A stretch of 64,000 nt of DNA, taken from Actimicrobium antarcticum (lineage in GTDB: Bacteria > Pseudomonadota > Gammaproteobacteria > Burkholderiales > Burkholderiaceae_D). The stretch lies in contig NZ_BAAAZE010000009.1 in the NCBI RefSeq assembly GCF_039536745.1, positions 1 to 64,000 of the forward strand. The letters are read 5' to 3'. The position numbers and the translations under genes were made by a program. This document shows, piece by piece, positions 53,799 to 62,123 of the stretch. Position 1 is the stretch's first letter, and each line of letters opens with the position of its first letter. The notes beneath the pieces are model-generated. The model did not search any database. It was not told the DNA's origin and saw nothing but the letters and a program-made list of their open reading frames with translations.

Positions 53799-55592
53799 AT
53801 GAGTCTGATCGAAGTGAAAGTCCCGGATATCGGTGATTTCAAGGAAGTGGAAGTGATCGAATTGCTGGTCAAGCCGGGCGATACGATCAAGGTCGATCAA
53901 TCGCTGATCACGGTCGAGTCCGACAAGGCGAGCATGGAGATTCCGTCCAGCCACGCTGGTGTCATCAAGGAATTGAAGATCAAGGTCGGCGACAAGGTGG
54001 CAATGGGTTCGCTGTTGCTGATGCTGGAAGCGAGCAATGCTGCTGCGCCAGCGGCCGCCACACCTGCTGCGGCACCGACGGCAGTTGCGCCGGCTGTTGC
54101 AGCGGCAGCGCCGGTAGCGGCAACCGCATCGGCCACTGCGCCGGCATCCGCTCCGGCCGCCGCCAGCTTCACGGGCAAGGCCGATATCGAATGCGACACG
54201 CTGGTACTCGGCGCCGGTCCGGGCGGCTATACCGCTGCGTTCCGTGCTGCCGACCTCGGCCAGAAAGTCGTCCTGATCGAACGTTACCAGACCCTCGGCG
54301 GCGTCTGCCTGAACGTCGGTTGTATTCCTTCCAAAGCACTGCTGCATGCCGCAAAAGTGATTACCGAAGCCGAAGAAATGTCCCACTTCGGTATCAAGAT
54401 GTCGTCGCCGGAAATCGACCTCGACACGCTGCGTAGCTGGAAAGACGGCATCATCAAGAAATTGACCGGCGGTCTGACCAGCCTGGCCAAGGCGCGCAAA
54501 GTCCAGGTCGTCGAAGGCAAGGGTGCATTTTCGTCAGCCAACACGGTAACAGTCGAGACCAAGGATGGCAGCAAGGTCATTGCGTTCAAACACGCGATCA
54601 TCGCGGCCGGTTCCGCCGTCGCGAAAATTCCGGGTTTCCCGTACGACGATGCACGCGTGATCGACTCGACCGGCGCACTCGAACTGCGCCAGATCCCGAA
54701 AAAAATGCTGGTTATCGGCGGCGGCATCATCGGGCTGGAAATGGCCTGCGTGTACGATGCATTGGGCACAAAAATCACCGTCGTCGAATTTGCCGATGGC
54801 CTGATTCCGGCTGCCGACCGCGACATGGTGCGGCCACTGCAAAAGCGCATCGAAAAACGCTACGACGCGATTTTCCTGAAAACCAAAGTCACCAGACTGG
54901 AAGCCCGCGACGACGGTTTGCTGGCGACCTTCGAAGGCGATGCAGCACCGAAAGAACCGCAACTGTTCGACATGGTGCTGATGGCTGTTGGCCGTCGTCC
55001 GAACGGCAGGGAAGTGGGGGCCGACAAGGCTGGCGTGATCGTCAACGAGCGCGGCTTCATCCCGGTCGACAAACAGCAGCGCACCAACGTCGCCAACATC
55101 TTCGCGATTGGCGACATCTGCGGCGATCCGATGCTGGCGCACAAAGCCACCAACGAAGCCAAGGTAGCTGCCGAAGTCATCGGTGGCCACAAGGTCCAGT
55201 TCGACGCGATGACGATTCCATCGGTCGCGTACACCGACCCGGAAATCGCGTGGATGGGCGTCACCGAAACCGACGCCAAGGCGCAGGGCATTCCGTTTGA
55301 AAAAGTCAATTTCCCGTGGGCGGCGAGTGGTCGTGCGCTGGCGGTGGGGCGCGACGAAGGCTCGACCAAGCTGTTGTGGGACCCGGCCACCAAGCGCCTG
55401 ATTGGCGCCGGTATCGTTGGCGTGAATGCCGGCGAATTGCTGGCCGAGCTGGTGCTGGCGATGGAAATGGGCGCGGACCTCGAAGACCTTGCACTGACCA
55501 TCCATGCCCATCCGACTTTGTCGGAGACACCGATGTTCGCTGCCGAAATGGCGTTGGGGACGATTACGGATTTGTATATTCCGAAGAAGTAA
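53799..55592 (+). CDS. lpdA: dihydrolipoyl dehydrogenase with N-terminal lipoyl domain
   Basis: A 597-residue E3. Residues 1-80 are a lipoyl domain (ESDKASMEIPS) very similar to that of AceF, followed by an Ala/Pro linker (about 82-125) and the flavoprotein reductase. The latter has LVLGAGPGGYTAAF, the redox disulfide GGVCLNVGCIPSKAL, the NAD motif VIGGGIIGLEMACVY and the active-site His in HAHPTLSE. Lipoyl-E3 fusions are typical of betaproteobacterial PDH operons. A 141-bp gap separates it from aceF, and a terminator follows. Confidence 0.97.
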   Translation: MSLIEVKVPDIGDFKEVEVIELLVKPGDTIKVDQSLITVESDKASMEIPSSHAGVIKELKIKVGDKVAMGSLLLMLEASNAAAPAAATPAAAPTAVAPAVAAAAPVAATASATAPASAPAAASFTGKADIECDTLVLGAGPGGYTAAFRAADLGQKVVLIERYQTLGGVCLNVGCIPSKALLHAAKVITEAEEMSHFGIKMSSPEIDLDTLRSWKDGIIKKLTGGLTSLAKARKVQVVEGKGAFSSANTVTVETKDGSKVIAFKHAIIAAGSAVAKIPGFPYDDARVIDSTGALELRQIPKKMLVIGGGIIGLEMACVYDALGTKITVVEFADGLIPAADRDMVRPLQKRIEKRYDAIFLKTKVTRLEARDDGLLATFEGDAAPKEPQLFDMVLMAVGRRPNGREVGADKAGVIVNERGFIPVDKQQRTNVANIFAIGDICGDPMLAHKATNEAKVAAEVIGGHKVQFDAMTIPSVAYTDPEIAWMGVTETDAKAQGIPFEKVNFPWAASGRALAVGRDEGSTKLLWDPATKRLIGAGIVGVNAGELLAELVLAMEMGADLEDLALTIHAHPTLSETPMFAAEMALGTITDLYIPKK

Positions 55593-55616
55593 TCCGCTAC
55601 CGAACCTTTGCCATCG

Positions 55617-55650
55617 ACCCGTCACCGCAATCGCGCTGACGGGTTTTTTT
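55617..55650 (+). terminator. terminator of the pyruvate dehydrogenase operon
   Basis: ACCCGTCA and TGACGGGT flank a 12-nt apical segment and are followed by T7 on the plus strand, 25 bp after the lpdA stop. Confidence 0.85.
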
Positions 55651-55867
55651 ACGCCGCCAGTTTTTCTGGTTCGGTCTCGACAACGTCGCATTCCACCAGC
55701 ACGGCTTCTTGCGTCAGCATCCCGAACAGGATCGTTAGGTCGGCTATCTGGATCAATAAACGACCTTCATTGGCTTCGATGACATCAGTGACCAGCGTCG
55801 GCTCTGTCGACCGAACGACAACAGCAGATTGATTTGCGCTACGACGAATGCCATCGCAGTATGTAGC
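55649..55867 (-). pseudogene. open tail in frame with the preceding PaiB-like gene, no start codon
   Basis: Directly after the TGA of the PaiB-like gene the same frame stays open for 72 codons. The peptide looks protein-like and acidic (TLVTDVIEANEGRLLIQIAD, GMLTQEAVLVECDVVETEPE) and stops with TAA next to the PDH terminator. No ATG or GTG occurs early in it; an internal TTG and an ATG (in FGML) are the only possible starts. It could be a decayed small gene, a gene with a rare start, or chance. Confidence 0.3.
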
Positions 55868-56512
55868 TCACTGGCCGTTACTGATTGGTCCCTGTAGGGG
55901 CCAGTGGCCAAGACGCTGCATCCACTGCGCAATGGCCTGTTCATTCTCGCCGCCTGCGTCGTGCCAGGCTTGCATCTGTGGTTTGTCGTCGGCCAGTCGA
56001 TGCTGGCCGAGCTTGAACTTGCCTTCCAGTCGGTCAACCCGGATCGTGAATGCGACGATGGCATTGAGCAGGCCGGCGCGCAGGCCGTCATCGAGCTGGT
56101 CGAACTGCGCGTGATAGGCAGGCTCGTGATGCTGCACCAGCGCTGCCAGCAATGCCAGTTTGGACGCGTCATCGTGCTCGATGACGGCGTTGCCGCTGGC
56201 ATGGACGGCGATGTAATTCCAGGTCGGCACCCGGTTCGGTTTTGTGTACAGCGTCGGAGAAATGTACGTGTGCGGCCCATGAAATATCACCAGCGCCGAC
56301 GGGCCAGCTTCCAGTGCCTGCCAGTGCGGATTGGCCCGCGCCACATGACCGTCGATCTGCACCACGCCATCGATCTGCCGCGCCAGCACCGGCACATGGG
56401 TGGCGAACGGCATGCCATCGACGGTCGAGACCAGCGTCGCAAAGTTATAGCGCTGCATCACCTCCAGCAGCAGCGCCGGGTCTTCCTCGCGGAAGTGCTG
56501 CGGCACGTACAC
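55868..56512 (-). CDS. PaiB-type FMN-binding protein
   Basis: A 214-residue protein of the FMN-binding split-barrel family annotated as negative transcriptional regulator (PaiB). Segments: MYVPQHFREEDPALLLEVMQ, NFATLVSTVDGMPFATHVPV, YISPTLYTKPNRVPTWNYIA. The family binds flavin; a direct regulatory role is documented mainly for B. subtilis PaiB. It starts 4 bp after the stop of the class III aminotransferase gene, so the two are probably cotranscribed. Confidence 0.9.
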   Translation of the reverse strand: MYVPQHFREEDPALLLEVMQRYNFATLVSTVDGMPFATHVPVLARQIDGVVQIDGHVARANPHWQALEAGPSALVIFHGPHTYISPTLYTKPNRVPTWNYIAVHASGNAVIEHDDASKLALLAALVQHHEPAYHAQFDQLDDGLRAGLLNAIVAFTIRVDRLEGKFKLGQHRLADDKPQMQAWHDAGGENEQAIAQWMQRLGHWPLQGPISNGQ

Positions 56513-56515
56513 GAG

Positions 56516-57718
56516 TCAGTGTCCGAGCTGGCGCATGACAGTCGACAGCATCGCCAGCAACTGGTCGATTTCGGCATGCGTAACCGTCAGCGCCGGCATG
56601 AAACGCAACAGGTCGGGACGTGGCGAGTTCAGCAGCAGGCCGAGCGGTTCCAGATTGCGCGCCGCTTCGACGATTTGCGGACCGATATCCTTGCCCAGCT
56701 TCAGGGCACGCAGCAAGCCTTCGCCGCGTTCTCCCTGCAAACCGTGTTGCTCGCTCAACGCCAGCAAACCCTGGCGCAGATACGCACCCTTGTCCTTCAC
56801 CGATTGCAGGAAACCCGGCGCCAGCAACGCATCAGCCACCGCCACGCCGACGGCTGTCATCAACGGGTTGCCGTTGTAGGTGCCGCCCTGTTCACCCGGT
56901 TCGAAGCAGGCGATCTGTTCCCGGCACAGCAGCGCGGCCAGTGGCACGCCACCGCCGATGCCTTTGCCCAGTGTCATGATGTCGGGTTCAATGCCCGACA
57001 GCTGATACGCGAACAGTTCGCCGGTGCGTCCCATGCCGCTCTGGACTTCATCGACCATCAGCAGGATGCCGCGTTCTTTGGTCAATGCGCGCAGGGCCTG
57101 CATGAATTCCCGTGTGGCCGGAATCACGCCACCTTCGCCTTGTACCGGTTCGAGCATCACGCCGATGGTTTTGTCGGTGATCAGGCGTTCGACACTGGCG
57201 ATGTCGTTGAGGTCGGCTTTCGGAAAGCCGTCGACCTGTGGCGCATACATCGTGTCCCAGCCGGGCTTGCCGCTGGCCGACATGGTGGCCAGCGTCCGGC
57301 CGTGAAAGCTATGGTCGAAGGTGATGATTTCATAGCGGTTGGCGCCGGCGGCGTTCTTGAATTTTTTGCCATATTTGCGCGCCAGCTTGATTGCGCCTTC
57401 GTTGGCTTCGGCGCCGCTGCTGGCAAAAAACACGCGGTCGAAACACGAGTTCGCGGTCAGCCGCGCTGCCAGCGCAATCGATGGCTCATTGAAAAATGCC
57501 GGCGACGGGTTGATCAGTTTTTTTGATTGCGCCACCAGCGCGTCGCTGATGCATTGCGGCGCATGGCCGAGGCAATTCACGGCCCATCCCTGCAGGTAAT
57601 CGAGATAGCGCTTGCCGGTGCTATCGGTCATCCACATGCCGCTGCCTTCGGTAAAGACGATCTGGGGCCGGTTCGTGATGAACATCAGCGCATTGACTTC
57701 GTATTGGTTGAATTCCAT
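56516..57718 (-). CDS. argD: acetylornithine aminotransferase-like class III aminotransferase
   Basis: A 400-residue PLP enzyme. Conserved parts: YLDYLQGWAVNCLGHAPQ, FFASSGAEANEGAIKLARKY, TFDHSFHGRTLATM, MVDEVQSGMGRTGELFAY, and the PLP Lys in MTLGKGIGGGVPLAALL. The short length and FHGRT pattern fit ArgD (N-acetylornithine/N-succinyl-diaminopimelate aminotransferase) better than GABA aminotransferase. No other arg gene adjoins it, so catabolic ornithine-type activity is a possible alternative. Confidence 0.85.
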   Translation of the reverse strand: MEFNQYEVNALMFITNRPQIVFTEGSGMWMTDSTGKRYLDYLQGWAVNCLGHAPQCISDALVAQSKKLINPSPAFFNEPSIALAARLTANSCFDRVFFASSGAEANEGAIKLARKYGKKFKNAAGANRYEIITFDHSFHGRTLATMSASGKPGWDTMYAPQVDGFPKADLNDIASVERLITDKTIGVMLEPVQGEGGVIPATREFMQALRALTKERGILLMVDEVQSGMGRTGELFAYQLSGIEPDIMTLGKGIGGGVPLAALLCREQIACFEPGEQGGTYNGNPLMTAVGVAVADALLAPGFLQSVKDKGAYLRQGLLALSEQHGLQGERGEGLLRALKLGKDIGPQIVEAARNLEPLGLLLNSPRPDLLRFMPALTVTHAEIDQLLAMLSTVMRQLGH

Positions 57719-57773
57719 TTTCAGCGACTCCGCGAGGGCAAGGACAAGTAATCAAAAAAGCGAAAAAAAGGCG

Positions 57774-57802
57774 AAAAAAAAGCCACAGGGTCAGCCTGTG
57801 GC
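57774..57802 (-). terminator. terminator downstream of the flavin reductase gene
   Basis: On the minus strand GCCACAGG-CTGAC-CCTGTGGC is followed by U8. It lies about 150 bp past the reductase stop and 56 bp upstream of argD, so it separates the two units. Confidence 0.85.
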
Positions 57803-57949
57803 GTGAGTATCAGCAAACAATCACCCGCACGGCTTTCCGGACTGTGGCAGTCGGGTTCGGCGTCGCGCTAGATGCTGGGTGATAGTCATGCATGGATGGT
57901 AGGGCGTTTTGCGCAGTGCGTCAAAACGTTTTTTCCGGTGTGCATGGCA
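57803..57949. other. trailer region of the reductase gene
   Basis: About 150 bp between the reductase stop and its terminator. An imperfect hairpin with TTTTTT on the plus strand (CGTTTTG / CAAAACG, near 57905-57935) has no gene upstream in that orientation. No ORF is supported. Confidence 0.4.
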
Positions 57950-58993
57950 TCAGCCCGATATCGTCTGACCACGGGCGATATCGGCCTCGTTGATGAAGGC
58001 ATCGGCAAAGAATTCCTCTTCCGGCAACGTGCACTCGGCCATGAAATCGCTCTTGGCGGCGTCGACCATTACAGGTACACCGCAGGCGTAGACCTGGTAG
58101 CCGCTCAGGTCAGGCAGATCGTCGACCACTGCCCGGTGCACAAAACCGCTGCGCCCGGCCCAGCCGTCTTCGGGCAAAGCGTTCGAAATCACCGGTACAT
58201 ACGAAAAGCCGGGCAGGGTGCGGGCCCATTCTTCGCACAGCGCGTGCATGTACAGGTCTTGCGGGCGTCGACCACCCCAGTACAGCACCATGGGCCGGTT
58301 GCTGTTTTTTTCGGTGGCCTGTTCGATGATGGCCTTGATCGGCGCAAAACCTGTACCTGACGCCAGCAGCACGATCGGTTTATCGGATTCGTCCCGCAGG
58401 AAAAAGCTGCCGAGCGGACCTTCGAAGCGCAGGATGTCGCGCTCTTTCATCGTACTGAAAACATGGTCGGTGAACAAGCCGCCCGGAGTATGGCGCACAT
58501 GCAGCGTGATGAATTCGTCGAGGTGCGGGGCGTTGGCCATGCTGTAGCTGCGGCGCTTGCCATCTTTCAGCAGGAACTCGATGTATTGACCGGCGCGATA
58601 TTGCAGGCGTTCATTGGCGGGCAATTGCAGCGACAACACGATCACGTCTTCGCTGAGGCGCTCCAGCTTCGCGACCCGCGACGGCAGTTTCTTGATCGGG
58701 AATTCGCCGATGCCGACCACTTCGCGCACTTCGATGTGCAAGTCGCTGTGCGGGGTGGCGCAGCAAAACAGCGAGGCGCCGTCTTCCTCTTCGGCAGCAG
58801 TCAATGCCTTGGCCTGATGCGTTCCGTGTGTAACGCTACCGGCTTTCACCTTGCCCTTGCAGCTGCCACAGGCGCCGTTCTTGCAGCCGTACGGCAGGCC
58901 GACACCGGCACGGATGGCGGCGGCAAGGACGGTTTCATCGGCAGCGCAGCTGAATTGTCGGCCGCTAGGCGCGACAGTAATTTGGAAAGTCAT
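57950..58993 (-). CDS. 2Fe-2S/FAD reductase (CDP-6-deoxy-3,4-glucoseen reductase-like)
   Basis: A 347-residue electron-transfer protein. The N-terminal plant-type ferredoxin domain has LPYGCKNGACGSCKGKV and a fourth Cys in LFCCATP. An FAD-binding ferredoxin-reductase domain follows (YIEFLLKDGKRRSYSMANAP), then an NAD domain (LLASGTGFAPIKAIIEQA; YACGVPVMVDAA). This architecture is shared by AscD-like reductases and oxygenase reductases; annotation as the deoxysugar enzyme is conventional and the real partner is unknown. It is divergent from the SDR gene across 12 bp. Confidence 0.85.
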   Translation of the reverse strand: MTFQITVAPSGRQFSCAADETVLAAAIRAGVGLPYGCKNGACGSCKGKVKAGSVTHGTHQAKALTAAEEEDGASLFCCATPHSDLHIEVREVVGIGEFPIKKLPSRVAKLERLSEDVIVLSLQLPANERLQYRAGQYIEFLLKDGKRRSYSMANAPHLDEFITLHVRHTPGGLFTDHVFSTMKERDILRFEGPLGSFFLRDESDKPIVLLASGTGFAPIKAIIEQATEKNSNRPMVLYWGGRRPQDLYMHALCEEWARTLPGFSYVPVISNALPEDGWAGRSGFVHRAVVDDLPDLSGYQVYACGVPVMVDAAKSDFMAECTLPEEEFFADAFINEADIARGQTISG

Positions 58994-59005
58994 ACAATCC
59001 CGAAC

Positions 59006-59947
59006 ATGAAAAAAAATGTGAACATGAAAAAAACCGGTCGACCACGGTTACTGATCCTGGGCTGCGGCGATGTTGGCATGCGGTTGCTGCCGCTGGTGCG
59101 CGAGCGCTTCCGGGTATTTGCCGTGACCAGCCAGCTTGAACGCCGCGACGCATTACGCGCGGCCGGTGCAATTCCGATTGTCGCCAACCTGGACGAGCCG
59201 CACACGCTTGCCCGGCTGGCTGGTCTGGCACCGCACATCATTCATCTGGCACCACCGCAATCTGACGGCGTGACGGATCGGCGCACGCGCAACCTGATTC
59301 GTATTTTACCTGAGCACGCCACGGTCGTTTATGTCAGCACCAGCGGTGTCTATGGCGATTGTGGTGGTGCGCTGGTGCCTGAAACCCGACCGGTCAATCC
59401 GACCAACGTGCGCGCCCGGCGGCGAGTCGACGCAGAACAGTGCTTGCGCGCATGGGCCCGCCGCAACATGGGGCGACTGGGCATCCTGCGTGTTCCCGGT
59501 ATTTACGGTGCGGACCGATTGCCCATCGAGCGCCTGAAAAAAGGCACGCCGGCGCTGATCGACGCTGACGATGTCTACACCAATCATATTCATGCCGATG
59601 ATCTCGCGCGCATCGTGGCGACGGCGTTGTTCCGGCTGCAGCCGAACCGGTCGGTGCATACCGTCGATGATTCCGACATGAAGATGGCTGCGTATTTCGA
59701 TCTCGTCGCCGATACCTTCGGCCTGGCGCGCCCGCCCCGGTTGCCGCGCGCGCAACTCAAGGACATCGTATCGCCGATGCTGCTGTCGTTCATGTCGGAG
59801 TCGCGCCGGCTCAGCAATCGCCGCATGAAAGAGGAGCTGGGTATCCGGTTGCTGTATCCGCAAGTGGCCGATGCCTTGCGCGATCACCACCTTGCCTCGG
59901 CGCGCGATGTGCCGGTCAAGCTAAGTGCGGGACCGAACAATGCCTGA
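59006..59947 (+). CDS. SDR-family NAD(P)-binding protein (YeeZ-like epimerase fold)
   Basis: A 313-residue extended-SDR protein. The Rossmann motif is LLILGCGDVGMRLLPL, with VVYVSTSGVYGDCGGALVPE and LRVPGIYGADRLPIERLKKG corresponding to the active-site and substrate region. The catalytic Tyr of classical epimerases is in GVYGD, as in YeeZ-like oxidoreductases of unknown substrate. Two ATGs (59006 and 59024) lie in an A-rich start region; either is possible. The long upstream open frame runs across the opposite-strand reductase gene and is not coding. Confidence 0.82.
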   Translation: MKKNVNMKKTGRPRLLILGCGDVGMRLLPLVRERFRVFAVTSQLERRDALRAAGAIPIVANLDEPHTLARLAGLAPHIIHLAPPQSDGVTDRRTRNLIRILPEHATVVYVSTSGVYGDCGGALVPETRPVNPTNVRARRRVDAEQCLRAWARRNMGRLGILRVPGIYGADRLPIERLKKGTPALIDADDVYTNHIHADDLARIVATALFRLQPNRSVHTVDDSDMKMAAYFDLVADTFGLARPPRLPRAQLKDIVSPMLLSFMSESRRLSNRRMKEELGIRLLYPQVADALRDHHLASARDVPVKLSAGPNNA

Positions 59948-60001
59948 CGTGATTCGGCGTTAGCATACGTATTCCCGGAAATACTCATTTACCAAGGATC
60001 C

Positions 60002-60310
60002 ATGATGAAAAAAATTCTGATGACAGCACTCACCGGCGCATTGCTGTGTACTGGCGCTTCTTCGTTTGCTGCGAGCCACACCGCTGCTCCTGCAGCAGGT
60101 CCGGCGGGTGGCATGATGGCAAAAGACATGAATCACGGCCACGATATGAGCAAGAAGGACATGATGAAAGACATGGACGCCAATAATGACGGTCTGATTT
60201 CGAAAGAAGAATTCATGAAACATCATGAAAAAATGTTCGATGCAATGCCAAAGAACAAAGATGGATTGGTTGACATGAAGAGCATGCACATGGGTGACAA
60301 GAAAAAGTAA
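60002..60310 (+). CDS. exported Met/His-rich EF-hand protein
   Basis: A 102-residue protein with a signal peptide ending near SSFAAS. The mature part is rich in Met, His and Lys (MNHGHDMSKKDMMKDMD) and holds one canonical EF-hand loop (DANNDGLISKEE) plus a degenerate second one (NKDGLVDMKS). The first suggests calcium binding; the Met/His clusters could also bind copper or other metals. AAGGA precedes the ATG pair at 60002/60005. It is a single gene followed by a hairpin terminator. Confidence 0.8.
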   Translation: MMKKILMTALTGALLCTGASSFAASHTAAPAAGPAGGMMAKDMNHGHDMSKKDMMKDMDANNDGLISKEEFMKHHEKMFDAMPKNKDGLVDMKSMHMGDKKK

Positions 60311-60338
60311 GAGTTCGATTATTTCTTGTTGACCGCAA

Positions 60339-60401
60339 TAAAAAAGACAGGCGTTTGAACGGCCCCCACACTGTTGGACGGTTAGTTTGCCTGTCTTTTT
60401 T
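60339..60401 (+). terminator. terminator of the EF-hand gene
   Basis: AAAAAAGACAGGC and GCCTGTCTTTTTT form a 13-bp base stem around a 36-nt apical region, ending in a U-run. The base stem is identical to that of the terminator at 60832-60860. Confidence 0.75.
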
Positions 60402-60831
60402 ATTACGTGGCATCCGCTACGCGACCCAAGTATCCGGAGCCGTCACGTCAGGGATCGGTTTCATGGGACGGGTAACTTGCCAAGATAGTCCGGATTCCAG
60501 CTCGGGTGTCGAATTGCGAAGGCCACCCTCTCCATCTTCCACCGCGGTCGCCGGTGGGATAAGCGGATCGTAGCCCACTTGCCCAAGCCACTTGCACCCG
60601 GTTTGTCGAGAGGGACCACAGTTGGTTTCAATTGTCGAAGACGCCTTAGCGACCTCTGCCGACACGTAATGCATGTCGGGCTTTGACGCTCAATCTGCGG
60701 GTTGGCGGTAGAAGCGCTACCTACGCGGCAGCCTTTGCAGTACGACTTGTGGACTGTGCAGCCTCCTAGTCCGCTTGGCACATCGTCTGCCGTCCTTTGC
60801 AAATGCGCCGCCTGGATCGGTCGCACCCATA
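60402..60831. other. 430-bp region between twin terminators, no assigned gene
   Basis: Two overlapping minus-strand frames (121 codons at 60461-60826; 85 codons at 60417-60674) exist but show no known motif. The shorter one has the more protein-like sequence (GYDPLIPPATAVEDGEGG). No ribosome site supports either. Confidence 0.35.
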
Positions 60832-60861
60832 AAAAAAGACAGGCAATGCCTGTCTTTTTTC
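60832..60861. terminator. bidirectional terminator downstream of the Ala/Lys-rich genes
   Basis: AAAAAAGACAGGC-AAT-GCCTGTCTTTTTT is a perfect 13-bp stem with T/A runs on both sides. It follows the minus-strand gene ending at 60880 and could also stop plus-strand transcription. Confidence 0.88.
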
Positions 60862-60879
60862 GTATGACGCGGTAATGAA

Positions 60880-61371
60880 TTATTTACCGGTTGCTGCTTT
60901 CACATCCGCCTTGCCTTCTGCTTTTACTTCTGTCGTGTTGGCTTTGGCTTTCATTTTGTCAGCGCCGGCTTCGACTTTAACCTTGTCTGCTTTTTCGTCG
61001 GCCTTGATGGCGGTCTTGGTCGATTTGGCATCCGCTTTGGCGTCTACCTTGTCAGCCTTGACTTCAGCTGCTGGCTTGTCAGCCGGGCTGGCTTTTGCGA
61101 CGTCAGCGTGGGCTTCGCCTTTTGCTTTTGCAGCCTTGGCGTGGGCTTTTGCTTTTTTGGCTTCGGCTTTGCTAACTGCCTTGTCCACTGAGGCATTTGC
61201 TTTGGCGTCGGTCTTGGTTTCGGCAGTCATTGCTTTGGTATCTGCAGCAGCTGCTTTGGTTTCTGCTTTCACTACAGCCGGGCTGGCTGGTGTAACTGCA
61301 GGAGCCGGTGCCTGAGCGAATACGGAAGTAGCGAACAGACCAGCGATCAGGGTAGCGAGTAATTTATTCAT
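60880..61371 (-). CDS. exported Ala/Lys-rich repetitive protein (copy 1)
   Basis: A 163-residue protein: signal peptide MNKLLATLIAGLFATSVFAQ, a short Pro-rich segment (APAPAVTPASPAVV), then about 120 residues almost only Ala, Lys, Asp, Glu, Thr and Val (KADKVDAKADAKS and similar). It resembles histone H1-like tails in composition, but the signal peptide points to the periplasm or outside. It is predicted to be one long charged helix or disordered. It follows its twin at 87 bp on the same strand. Confidence 0.8.
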   Translation of the reverse strand: MNKLLATLIAGLFATSVFAQAPAPAVTPASPAVVKAETKAAAADTKAMTAETKTDAKANASVDKAVSKAEAKKAKAHAKAAKAKGEAHADVAKASPADKPAAEVKADKVDAKADAKSTKTAIKADEKADKVKVEAGADKMKAKANTTEVKAEGKADVKAATGK

Positions 61372-61458
61372 GGTGTTTCCTTTTTTCGGATTAAGAAGCT
61401 GAGATAGCTTGCAGTGAAATTAATATTGGTAGCGACAGCGTACTGAGTTCGGTACGAA

Positions 61459-61950
61459 TTACTTGCCGGTTGCGGCTTTTACGTCAGCTTTGCCTTCGGC
61501 TTTGACAGCTGCGGTGTCGGCTTTGGCTTTCATTTTGTCAGCGCCGGCTTCGACTTTGACCTTGTCAGCTTTTTCATCGGCCTTGATCATGGTCTTGGTC
61601 GATTTTGCATCGGCTTTGGCGTCTACCTTGTCAGCCTTGGCATCAGCAGCTGGCTTGTCAGCGGCGTCTGCTTTTGCTGCATCAGCGTGGGCTTCACCTT
61701 TTGCTTTTGCGGCCTTGGCATGGGCTTTTGCTTTTTTGGCTTCGGCTTTGGCGGTTGCCTTGTCGACCGAGGCACTGGCCTTGGCGTCGACTTTTGCTTC
61801 GGCAGTGACTGCCTTGGTGTCTGCGGTTGCGGCTTTGGTTTCTGCCTTGATCACAGCAGGGCTGGCTGGTGTCACTGCAGGGGCTGGGGCTTGTGCGAAA
61901 ACGGAAGTAGCGAACAGACCGGCGATCAGGGTAGCGAGTAATTTGTTCAT
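61459..61950 (-). CDS. exported Ala/Lys-rich repetitive protein (copy 2)
   Basis: A 163-residue paralogue of the neighbouring gene, of equal length, with identical signal peptide and C-terminus (EGKADVKAATGK) and scattered substitutions between. ATG 61950 is set by the signal peptide and the shared leader (AAGGAAACACC before the ATG in this copy, GGAAACACC in both); a 40-codon upstream extension is not supported. Function unknown. Repeats of this kind could bind polyanions such as lipopolysaccharide or DNA, or act as an envelope spacer. Confidence 0.8.
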   Translation of the reverse strand: MNKLLATLIAGLFATSVFAQAPAPAVTPASPAVIKAETKAATADTKAVTAEAKVDAKASASVDKATAKAEAKKAKAHAKAAKAKGEAHADAAKADAADKPAADAKADKVDAKADAKSTKTMIKADEKADKVKVEAGADKMKAKADTAAVKAEGKADVKAATGK

Positions 61951-62123
61951 GGTGTTTCCTTTGCGGAGTAAGAAGCCAGAATAGCTTGCAGTGAGATCAA
62001 TAACGCCAGCACCGAAAGGTCGTTGACGGTATTTCACCTTGCTTTGTGTCCGGATGTAACCATGCGCCATGGCACATCATCCGGATGCGCTTCCTCAAAT
62101 CCGCACTACGGTCCGGTGTTGTT
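61951..62123. other. upstream region of the Ala/Lys-rich genes
   Basis: About 170 bp that should contain the promoter for the tandem genes; no confident -35/-10 pair was found and no gene is seen. Confidence 0.35.

Noticed and set aside
55904..57526. 540-codon plus-strand ORF over paiB and argD
   Set aside because: It spans two well-supported minus-strand genes and has a shadow-type His/Gln/Arg-rich sequence.
57903..57935. Plus-strand hairpin with T6 as a terminator
   Set aside because: No plus-strand gene lies upstream within reach, and the stem is short and imperfect.
60875..61984. Long plus-strand open frames antisense to both Ala/Lys-rich genes (146 and 173 codons)
   Set aside because: The biased GCx/AAR codon content of the real genes removes stop codons from the opposite strand. 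The antisense products are Ala/Ser/Leu repeats with no start signals.
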